Shown here one piece after another: positions 1 through 5,731 of a DNA stretch of 7,895 nt. The translations under genes were made by a program, and so were the position numbers. Every line of letters starts with the position of its first letter. The stretch's first letter is position 1. The DNA lies in contig DMNP01000020.1 of the NCBI GenBank assembly GCA_003452695.1, positions 1-7,895 on the forward strand, in the 5' to 3' direction. The notes beneath the pieces were generated by a model. It had not been told where the DNA came from and did not search any database. It saw only the letters and a list, made by a program, of their open reading frames with translations. This DNA is from Eggerthellaceae bacterium (GTDB lineage Bacteria > Actinomycetota > Coriobacteriia > Coriobacteriales > Eggerthellaceae).

Positions 1-2843
1 CTCGACAAGGGGGAGGGGTATCCCGCCACGATGTTGAACTGCAGAGCCGCGCCGACCACGCGCGGTATGTCGAAATAGAAGACGCACGGGTCGTCGGTGG
101 CGTGGAAGGTTATCGGATAGGTGTGCGTTCCATCCTGGTTGGCCAGGTTATACGGTTCGGTGCGCGGCTCGAAGTTCGTAACGGAGCCCTCGTTGTTCTC
201 GAAGCGCACATACACGCGCGATGCCTTGTCGGCTGTGTTGTCGGGGTTCGAAAGCGTTACGGACACCTGCGGGTATTCGCCGGTCAGATAGCGGTAGGGT
301 TCGCTGTCGTCCGATGGCGCGGGGAAATTGCTGCCCGCATCGGTCTGGATGCTCAGCTCCATGCCCGACACGACGCGGATGGCGTCCTTCGTCTGGCGGG
401 GGTCGGCCGATTCCTGCAGGCCCGTGTTCGTGAACGGCAGCATGCCCACCGTTGTCGCGTTCGGGAAGCTTGCCAAGGCGCCGTCCGTGGTCGTTTGGCC
501 GTTCACGCTTGCAAGCGAAGGGCGGTTCGCCATGGCGTACGAATCGATCCGCGCAATCGCGCCGGGGTCCGCGAAGTCTATCTCGTGCAGGTCCTTCGCG
601 TTTTTAAGGGCGTTGGCGCCTATGCCGACTACGGGCAGTGTGTCGCCGCCTTCCTCGCTTGCCGGCACGTTGGCTGGCACGGTATAGCCTGTCACGCCCT
701 CCGGAACGTACGCGAGCTGCGCGCCGTCGTCCTCCAGGCGGTACAGCGCCCCGTGCGGATCCACGTAGTAGGTGCCTTGCCGGATTATCGTGTTCAGGTC
801 GTCCGGCAGGTTGGTCAGGCTGGCCAGGTCGTCGATTTCAAGCACGCTTTCGCCCTCGAACACCAGCTTGCCGATGCGCTTCGCCGAGGCGGCCGTCAGG
901 AATTCCCTCGACAGCACCTTCACCGAGTCGGCCACGACAATCCGCACGTTTTCCGCATAGCCAACGGCGTTTTCGGCTATCTTGCGCAGCTCGACGGCCT
1001 CGAGGCGTATCTCGTCGTTCAGATACAGCGCGTACGACCCGATGGACGTCGTTGCCTTCGGTATGGTAATGCTGGAAACGTGCGGGCGGTTCGTCGTGCT
1101 GAACGCGTTCTTGCCGATGGATTCCACCGTATCGGGCAGGCTGATGTCGCTAAGATAGCAGTTGCTGAACGCCGAATCGCCGATGGATTTCAGCGTCTGG
1201 GGCCATGCGGATATGTGCAGGTTCGTCCATCCGTAGCACATCCGGTTCGGTATCTCTTCCAAGAAGCGCGGCAATTTCAGGTGTTGCAAATTCGAGCATT
1301 CTTCGAATGTGCTCTCGCCGATGGAGGTTATGCTATCGGGCAGGTCGATGCTGGTCACAGAACGGTTGCCGCGGAACGCCTCTCGACCGATTCTCGTCAG
1401 GCCATCGGGCAGGTCGATTGTTTGCAGGGGGCATTCTCTGAATGCGTAGTTGCCGATGGTCTGCAGCGTGCTGGGGAAATCGAAAGACGCCAGCTTCTTG
1501 CATTCGGAGAACGCATAGTTGCCGACCGAGGTGATGTTGCCGGGATAATCGACGCTTACCAGCTCGGGGCATTTGTTGAAGGTGTAGTCGGGGATCGTGG
1601 CAATGCTGCTCGGCAGGGTGGCGCGTTCGAGCAGCTCACAGCCGGAAAACACGCCTGTGTCCATAGACGTAACGCTTTCCGGGACCACGACCTCGGTGAA
1701 GCCGCAACTGGAAAACGCTCCGCTTCCCAGGGACTGAAGAACGGGTGAAAGGGGCATTTCGGTAAGCGAAGAGCATCTGGTGAAGGCGGAGCTTTCTATC
1801 GAGGTCACGTTTGCCGACATGTTCACCTCGGACAGGTTGGAGCACACGGAAAAGGCCGAAGTCCCAATTGCCGTAACGCTGTCGGGGATGTCGATTGCGC
1901 CGAGGGCCGAACAGTTGCTGAACATGCTGTTTGGGATGCGCGCAATGCCCTGTGGCAAGCGGGCAGTTTCGAGCGCATAGCAGGACGTGAACGCCGAAGC
2001 GCCTATCCAGGTAACGCTGTCGGGAAGAATTGCCTGCTTAAGCGATTCGCAGTGCTGGAATGCATAGGATTCGATGGATTCCAGGCCATCGGGAAAGTCG
2101 AAGCTTTCCAGCAGGATACAGTCGTAGAACGCGCCGTATTCGATGGTTTTCAGCGAGGCGGGGGCATTCACGCTTTTCAGCTTCGGACACTCCCGAAACG
2201 CATACGATCCAAACGTTTCCACCGTGCCCGGAAGCGAAACGCGCTCCAGGCGCTTGCAGTCGTAGGCGAACAGGTACGACGAAAGGCTGGTCACGCCTTC
2301 GCCGATGTGCGCTTCGGTAATGTTTGCTTCCCATTGGGCCCAGGGGCAGTTGGAATACAGCGAAGAGGGCATGCTGCCCTCGCCTTCTATGGTCAGCGTG
2401 AAGCCGTCCGTTTCATTGCCCTCGATGGACCACGTGTGGCCGCTGGAAAGCGTGCCCGACGCCACGGGGGCGTCTTGCGTGGCGAGCGATGGAGCCTGCA
2501 GTCCCCTCGGGCTTGCCAGCATCCTCGGCATGTTTTGCGGCTTCTCGTCGTCGGCGAGGTTCGCGGTTGCATTTTGGGGTTCCTGCACGCTGTCTGCCGT
2601 GCCCTGAACGGAACTGGTCGTCGGATTTGGCATGCGGGCGCTTCGCGTATCCGGCTGGCCAACCACTATGCCCGCCGACCGGAGGGCATCGGGGTCGTTC
2701 TCGACCGTTGCAGCCGGCTGGCCGAAGGCCACGAGCGCAAGGGAAAGGGTGACAACGCATGCGATGGCGAGCGTGCTTCTGTAGCGTTTGCGAATCCGGC
2801 TGTTTTGCAGGGCGTGTTCGATGGCAATGCGTATTTCTTTCAT
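1..2843 (-). CDS. Secreted BspA-type leucine-rich-repeat (LRR_5) surface protein, 3' end outside the window
   Basis: Reading the minus strand from the ATG at 2843 gives 947 uninterrupted codons that run off base 1, so the C-terminus is missing. Residues 1-24 are a charged n-region (RIRKRYR) and 25-41 a hydrophobic core (LAIACVVTLSLALVAFG). This is a signal peptide with likely cleavage near A44/A45. Residues 46-125 are low-complexity, probably disordered. Residues 128-175 (SGTLSSGHTW, FTLTIEGEGSMP, CPWAQW) match the small domain that often precedes BspA repeats. Residues about 183-605 hold roughly 18-19 tandem units of about 23 residues, with a V-x-x-IG-x-x-AF-x-x-C core followed by L-x-x-I-x-LP. 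Residues 688-780 form a non-repeat block (YYVDPHGALY, YTVP) ending in partial LRRs. Residues 855-947 look like a beta-sandwich ending GYPSP. In known LRR_5 proteins this fold serves adhesion or surface binding; that role is inferred here. The start is uncertain: no good Shine-Dalgarno is seen, and an in-frame GTG at 2885 would add 14 residues. Any cell-wall anchor would be in the missing part. Confidence 0.93.
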   Translation of the reverse strand, partial: MKEIRIAIEHALQNSRIRKRYRSTLAIACVVTLSLALVAFGQPAATVENDPDALRSAGIVVGQPDTRSARMPNPTTSSVQGTADSVQEPQNATANLADDEKPQNMPRMLASPRGLQAPSLATQDAPVASGTLSSGHTWSIEGNETDGFTLTIEGEGSMPSSLYSNCPWAQWEANITEAHIGEGVTSLSSYLFAYDCKRLERVSLPGTVETFGSYAFRECPKLKSVNAPASLKTIEYGAFYDCILLESFDFPDGLESIESYAFQHCESLKQAILPDSVTWIGASAFTSCYALETARLPQGIARIPNSMFSNCSALGAIDIPDSVTAIGTSAFSVCSNLSEVNMSANVTSIESSAFTRCSSLTEMPLSPVLQSLGSGAFSSCGFTEVVVPESVTSMDTGVFSGCELLERATLPSSIATIPDYTFNKCPELVSVDYPGNITSVGNYAFSECKKLASFDFPSTLQTIGNYAFRECPLQTIDLPDGLTRIGREAFRGNRSVTSIDLPDSITSIGESTFEECSNLQHLKLPRFLEEIPNRMCYGWTNLHISAWPQTLKSIGDSAFSNCYLSDISLPDTVESIGKNAFSTTNRPHVSSITIPKATTSIGSYALYLNDEIRLEAVELRKIAENAVGYAENVRIVVADSVKVLSREFLTAASAKRIGKLVFEGESVLEIDDLASLTNLPDDLNTIIRQGTYYVDPHGALYRLEDDGAQLAYVPEGVTGYTVPANVPASEEGGDTLPVVGIGANALKNAKDLHEIDFADPGAIARIDSYAMANRPSLASVNGQTTTDGALASFPNATTVGMLPFTNTGLQESADPRQTKDAIRVVSGMELSIQTDAGSNFPAPSDDSEPYRYLTGEYPQVSVTLSNPDNTADKASRVYVRFENNEGSVTNFEPRTEPYNLANQDGTHTYPITFHATDDPCVFYFDIPRVVGAALQFNIVAGYPSPLS

Positions 2844-2904
2844 GGTAAACCGCCCATAACAGTCCAGGATTTTATCGTAAATCACCTGATTTCAGTACAA
2901 ATAA

Positions 2905-2926
2905 CGTCTCAAGAAAACTCATGACG
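2905..2926 (-). promoter_or_regulatory. Small hairpin in the predicted 5' leader of the LRR gene
   Basis: On the minus-strand RNA, the arms at 2926-2918 (CGTCATGAG) and 2913-2905 (CTTGAGACG) can pair around a UUUU loop. Two of the pairs are G-U wobbles and one position is an A-A mismatch. The hairpin starts just downstream of the predicted transcription start. It could stabilise the transcript or be chance; no known riboswitch class is recognised. Confidence 0.2.
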
Positions 2927-2936
2927 CCTGATAGGT

Positions 2937-2965
2937 AATATACAGTAAATAGTCTATGCCATCAA
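2937..2965 (-). promoter_or_regulatory. Putative sigma70-type promoter of the LRR surface protein gene
   Basis: On the minus strand, TTGATG (2965-2960) and TATATT (2942-2937) are separated by exactly 17 bases. The -10 matches the consensus at 5 of 6 positions and the -35 at 4 of 6. Transcription would begin near 2930, leaving a leader of about 87 bases before the ATG at 2843. The AT-rich setting in a GC-rich window supports a real promoter. A second, weaker arrangement (TTGTAC, 15 bases, TACGAT) lies nearer the gene and cannot be excluded. Confidence 0.5.
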
Positions 2966-3017
2966 CGGTTAGCGACATGCAGCTCCGAACAGACATCAGG
3001 AGGCTTACCTCCCCCGG

Positions 3018-3093
3018 CCTGACACACATCCCCAATGAATACGGGTGCCTGGCACCTGTATTCATTGTGGGCAGTAACGTCCCCCTGACACAC
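3018..3093. repeat. REP-like palindromic element flanked by short direct repeats
   Basis: The core 3034-3066 is an inverted repeat with two 16-base arms (3034-3049 and 3051-3066) around a single T at 3050. Its only mismatch is at 3043/3057, which would be a G-U pair in RNA. The centre reads GGTGCCTGGCACC. Pairing extends outward imperfectly to 3030/3070. The palindrome is bracketed by direct copies of CCTGACACAC at 3018-3027 and 3084-3093, 66 bases apart. Such GGTGCC/GGCACC palindromes with CTGACAC motifs are the kind of extragenic element that can be mobilised in trans by REP-associated tyrosine transposases. That link is inferred from the motif, since no transposase is in the window. A regulatory operator or transcript hairpin is an alternative. 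Confidence 0.6.
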
Positions 3094-3133
3094 GAAACGA
3101 AACTATGACATCATGCGCTATCGGGCAGCGGTG

Positions 3134-3142
3134 TGGTATGCT
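3134..3142 (+). promoter_or_regulatory. Possible extended -10 promoter of the ybjQ-family gene
   Basis: TGGTATGCT at 3134-3142 has the TGn extension followed by TATGCT, a 4-of-6 match to TATAAT. No convincing -35 box lies at the normal distance: 3114-3119 reads TGCGCT. Transcription would start near 3149, about 29 bases before the ATG, which places the ribosome binding site inside the transcript. Confidence 0.3.
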
Positions 3143-3165
3143 GGGACTATCGGAGCCTATCGTCG

Positions 3166-3172
3166 AAAGGAG
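3166..3172 (+). promoter_or_regulatory. Strong ribosome binding site that fixes the ybjQ-family start
   Basis: AAAGGAG at 3166-3172 lies five bases before the ATG at 3178. The open frame also extends upstream to a possible start at 3133. That longer version would place this Shine-Dalgarno inside the gene and would add residues not typical of the family, so 3178 is chosen. Confidence 0.8.
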
Positions 3173-3177
3173 CGACA

Positions 3178-3489
3178 ATGCTGGTTACTACATGCGACGT
3201 CATCCCTGGCAAGCAGGTTGAACTACTCGGCCTCGTGCGTGGAAATGTGGTCACGTCGAAAAACATCGGACGCGATATCATGGCGGGTTTCAAGAACATT
3301 GCCGGTGGCGAGATTAAAAGCTATACCCAGATGATGAACGAAGGTCGCGACATCGCCGAGCAGCGCATGGTCGCCGAAGCCGAGGCGATGGGCGCGAACG
3401 CCATTATCTGCGCGCGCTATGCCGGTTCTTCGGTTATGGAGGGCACCCAAGAAATGCTGGCGTACGGCACCGCCGTCCGCTACGTGTAA
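3178..3489 (+). CDS. YbjQ/UPF0145 family protein (complete, 103 aa)
   Basis: The 103-residue product has the usual length and pattern of the YbjQ (UPF0145) family across its whole span. It begins with a short strand (MLVTTCDVIPG). A G-x-V-x-G-x-x-V core is seen as LGLVRGNVV (residues 17-25), then GGEIKSYTQMMNEGRD (43-58). A helix rich in alanine and glutamate leads into GANAIICARY (72-81), and the protein ends with the hallmark AYGTAV (95-100). Family members are small cytosolic proteins reported to form ring-like oligomers. Their cellular role is not established, and metal binding has been proposed from the fold. No signal peptide or membrane segment is seen. The gene has its own ribosome binding site and is closed by a hairpin at 3525-3560, so it is probably monocistronic and not part of the glucan operon downstream. 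Confidence 0.93.
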   Translation: MLVTTCDVIPGKQVELLGLVRGNVVTSKNIGRDIMAGFKNIAGGEIKSYTQMMNEGRDIAEQRMVAEAEAMGANAIICARYAGSSVMEGTQEMLAYGTAVRYV

Positions 3490-3524
3490 GTCGCGCCACC
3501 TGCGCGCGCAAATGCCAAACGCCA

Positions 3525-3564
3525 GGCGCCGGGGCAAGCGGTTTCGCTTGCCCCGGCGCCGTTT
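3525..3564 (+). terminator. Probable Rho-independent terminator after the ybjQ-family gene
   Basis: Arms 3525-3540 (GGCGCCGGGGCAAGCG) and 3545-3560 are perfectly complementary over 16 bases around the loop GTTT. The stem begins 35 bases after the stop codon. It is followed by GTTT and a moderately T/G-rich stretch rather than a clean T-run, so termination may be partial. AAAC at 3517-3520 can also pair with GTTT at 3561-3564 across a bulge. Placement between two same-strand genes with a long gap favours a terminator. Confidence 0.7.
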
Positions 3565-3661
3565 CGTGTGGATTGTTGTGGGTTTCCGTGCAGCTGCCTG
3601 CTTCGCGGGGCGGACGATGCCGGGCATGTGCAACAATGTTCCATTGCTATTTGAAGAACAG

Positions 3662-3728
3662 CGCCTGCAAGCCGACGCGTCCGAGGATGCGCTTGCGGGC
3701 GCATCGACGATTCCACGGAGTGCAGGCG
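3662..3728 (+). promoter_or_regulatory. Nested inverted repeats in the region upstream of glgB
   Basis: An outer pair of 8-base arms, CGCCTGCA (3662-3669) and TGCAGGCG (3721-3728), is perfectly complementary. It encloses a second perfect 7-base hairpin, GATGCGC (3686-3692) with GCGCATC (3699-3705), and a short palindrome GACGCGTC (3674-3681). Just downstream, GGGG (3734-3737) can pair with CCCC (3742-3745). In RNA this would be a branched structure ending about 70 bases before the glgB start. No T-run follows, so it is not a terminator. I do not recognise a known riboswitch or leader class, and GC-rich DNA makes chance pairing possible. I found no convincing -35/-10 pair for glgB in 3565-3798. 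Confidence 0.3.
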
Positions 3729-3782
3729 AACAAGGGGAGGGCCCCGCGCTGCGGCTCGGTGGCCTTATTCCGCTATTGAAAC

Positions 3783-3794
3783 GGAGAGAGGGGG
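3783..3794 (+). promoter_or_regulatory. Ribosome binding site of glgB
   Basis: The purine run GGAGAGAGGGGG at 3783-3794 ends four bases before the ATG at 3799 and offers GGAG and GAGG cores for the ribosome. It supports 3799 as the start. The N-terminal LFHDGTDYESY that follows is also the normal beginning of short-form branching enzymes. Confidence 0.75.
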
Positions 3795-3798
3795 CTCC

Positions 3799-5697
3799 AT
3801 GGGAGCTTTCGCGGATTTCGACGATTACCTGTTTCACGACGGCACGGACTACGAATCGTATCGTGTGTTCGGCGCGCATCCCTCGTGCGAATTCGGCCTG
3901 GAAGGCACGCGCTTTGCAGTGTGGGCGCCCCACGCCCAGCATGTTGCCGTCATCTCGGCGAAAACTGGCTGGAACAACGAATATCCCATGCACCGCGTGG
4001 GAACGGGCATCTGGCAGGTGTTCATTCCGCATGTCCAAGACGGCGATGCGTATCGCTACGTCGTGGTAGGCGCCGACGGCGTTCGCAGGTACAAAGCAGA
4101 CCCCTATGCGTTCCGCAGCGAGCTGCGTCCTGCCAACGCGTCCATCGTGTGTTCGCTAGACGGCTACGAGTGGGGGGATGCAGACTATCAGGCTGCGTGC
4201 GACAACGGAACCGTCTTGGAAAAGCCCATGGCCATCTACGAAGTGCACCTGGGATCGTGGAAGAAGGGCTTCAAGGGCTCGTGGGACGAAGACGGCTACC
4301 TGAACTATCGCGAACTGGCGGAGCAGCTGAGCGAATATGTGAACTACATGGGATACACGCACGTGGAGCTTATGGGCATCTGCGAATATCCCTTCGATTT
4401 GTCCTGGGGGTATCAGGTTACTGGCTACTTTGCCCCGACCAGCCGCTATGGCACTCCCGACGATTTCCGCTATTTCGTGGACACGATGCACCGCAATGGC
4501 ATCGGGGTCATCCTGGACTGGGTGCCCGCCCACTATCCCAAAGACGAATTCGGGCTGGCCTACTTCGATGGCACGCCCCAGTACGAATCCGAAGACCCGC
4601 TTCGCGCCGAATTCCCCGAATGGGGCACGATGGCCTTCGACCACGGCAAGCCCGAGGTCCGCTCGTTCCTCATTTCCAGCGCGTTCTACTGGATTCGCGA
4701 ATTCCACGTGGATGCCCTGCGGGTCGATGCCGTGGCGGCCATGATATACGCCAACTACAGCCGCAGCGAATGGCGCCCCAATCGCTATGGCGGATACCTG
4801 AACCTGGAAGGCATGGATTTCCTGCGCCAGCTGAACACAGCGGTGCGCGAGCGCACGAACGGCTATCTCATCGGCGAGGACTCATCCACCGAATGGGGCA
4901 TCACGTCCACCGAAGAGGGCAACGCCCTGGGATTCGCGCTGAAATGGAACATGGGCTGGATGAACGACACGCTGTCCTATTTGGAGCTGGACCCGGTGTA
5001 TCGCCAATACCACCACGAGCAGCTCGTGCACACCATCGACTACGCGTTTTCGGAGAACTTCGTGCTGGTGCTGTCGCACGACGAGGTGGTGTACGGGAAG
5101 AAATCGCTGGTGGAGAAATCGCCTGGCGGCGTCGAAGAGAAATACGGCTGCCTGAAAACGCTGTTCACGCATCAGATATGCCATCCGGGCAAGAAGCTGC
5201 TGTTCATGGGGCAGGACTTCGCGCAGAACCGCGAATGGGTCGTTGCCGAGAGCATCGACTGGCATCTTGCGGACGATTTCGGCCATCGCGACATCATGCT
5301 TACCGTGCGCAAGCTGCTTGCCCTGTACAAAGAATATCCCGTGCTGTACTCCGATTCGCGCGACCCCTCCACCTTCGAATGGGTGAATCGCAACGACTTC
5401 TGGCGCAACACCATCAGCTATATCCGGCGCAACCCGTGGAATTACGATGGGGCGCTGCTCGTCATCTGCAATTTCTCGCCCATGCGCATAGACGGCTATG
5501 CATGCGGTGCGCCGCTGCCCGGGGCGTACCGTCGGGTGTTCAGCACCTACGACACATTGCCCGGGGGAGGCGGTCCCGAGGAAATCGGCGGCCCGATCGA
5601 CCTTGTGGCCGTGCAAGACGAATGCGACGGGCGGGAATATCGCGTGACGTTCGACTTGCGGCCGTACGAATCGCTCGTCCTGCAGCTTCCCGCCTAA
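3799..5697 (+). CDS. glgB: 1,4-alpha-glucan (glycogen) branching enzyme, GH13_9 type, short form
   Basis: This cytosolic enzyme cuts an alpha-1,4-glucan chain and re-attaches the piece through an alpha-1,6 bond, creating glycogen branches. The 632-aa product lacks the extra N-terminal domain of the 728-aa E. coli enzyme. It opens with a CBM48 domain (about residues 20-125; FAVWAPHAQHV at 39-49). The GH13 barrel spans about 145-510 and an all-beta C-terminal domain about 525-632. Region I is DWVPAH (240-245). The nucleophile is D310 in DALRVDAV, the acid/base is E360 in LIGEDSS, and the third carboxylate is D428 in LSHDEVV. DPVYRQYHH (398-406), KKLLFMGQDFAQ (465-476) and SIDWHL (485-490) are also branching-enzyme signatures. 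Departures from canonical sequences include MGICEYPFD where a PI-x-EHPFD pattern is usual, and EDPLRAEFPEWGT where DPR-x-G-x-H is usual. It is the first gene of a probable two-gene operon; the next gene starts 34 bases after its stop. Confidence 0.97.
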   Translation: MGAFADFDDYLFHDGTDYESYRVFGAHPSCEFGLEGTRFAVWAPHAQHVAVISAKTGWNNEYPMHRVGTGIWQVFIPHVQDGDAYRYVVVGADGVRRYKADPYAFRSELRPANASIVCSLDGYEWGDADYQAACDNGTVLEKPMAIYEVHLGSWKKGFKGSWDEDGYLNYRELAEQLSEYVNYMGYTHVELMGICEYPFDLSWGYQVTGYFAPTSRYGTPDDFRYFVDTMHRNGIGVILDWVPAHYPKDEFGLAYFDGTPQYESEDPLRAEFPEWGTMAFDHGKPEVRSFLISSAFYWIREFHVDALRVDAVAAMIYANYSRSEWRPNRYGGYLNLEGMDFLRQLNTAVRERTNGYLIGEDSSTEWGITSTEEGNALGFALKWNMGWMNDTLSYLELDPVYRQYHHEQLVHTIDYAFSENFVLVLSHDEVVYGKKSLVEKSPGGVEEKYGCLKTLFTHQICHPGKKLLFMGQDFAQNREWVVAESIDWHLADDFGHRDIMLTVRKLLALYKEYPVLYSDSRDPSTFEWVNRNDFWRNTISYIRRNPWNYDGALLVICNFSPMRIDGYACGAPLPGAYRRVFSTYDTLPGGGGPEEIGGPIDLVAVQDECDGREYRVTFDLRPYESLVLQLPA

Positions 5698-5731
5698 ATG
5701 GGGCTCGCATAAAGGTGCATGTGTTCGAACC

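Larger units (their letters stand above)
2844..3177. other. Divergent intergenic region between the LRR gene and the ybjQ-family gene
   Basis: This 334-base stretch has no credible gene. The part nearest the LRR gene (about 2844-2970) is clearly more AT-rich than the flanking genes and contains the LRR promoter and untranslated leader. The middle (3018-3093) is a palindromic repeat element. The right part carries the promoter and ribosome binding site of the YbjQ gene. Both genes are transcribed outward, so a long palindrome here is not a shared terminator for them. Confidence 0.8.

Noticed and set aside
102..1748. 548-codon open frame on the plus strand
   Set aside because: It lies antisense to the LRR protein and mirrors its repeats. 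Its translation shows no domain, and the opposite strand gives a coherent signal peptide plus LRR_5 repeats.
1160..2310. Tandem repeat-like periodicity of about 69 bases considered as a DNA repeat or CRISPR array
   Set aside because: The periodicity is that of the 23-residue LRR_5 units read on the minus strand. The units differ at the DNA level and there are no identical repeats with spacers.
2052..2924. 290-codon plus-strand open frame
   Set aside because: It is antisense to the N-terminal part of the LRR gene and its promoter region, with no recognisable protein features. It is a by-product of the repeat and codon bias.
3573..3779. 68-codon plus-strand frame ending 19 bases before glgB
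   Set aside because: It starts at a TTG with no ribosome binding site, is rich in arginine and cysteine without pattern, and overlaps the inverted repeats. A leader peptide cannot be supported.
3223..4038. 271-codon minus-strand open frame across ybjQ, the terminator and the glgB start
   Set aside because: It runs through a perfect hairpin and two real genes on the other strand, with no recognisable domain.
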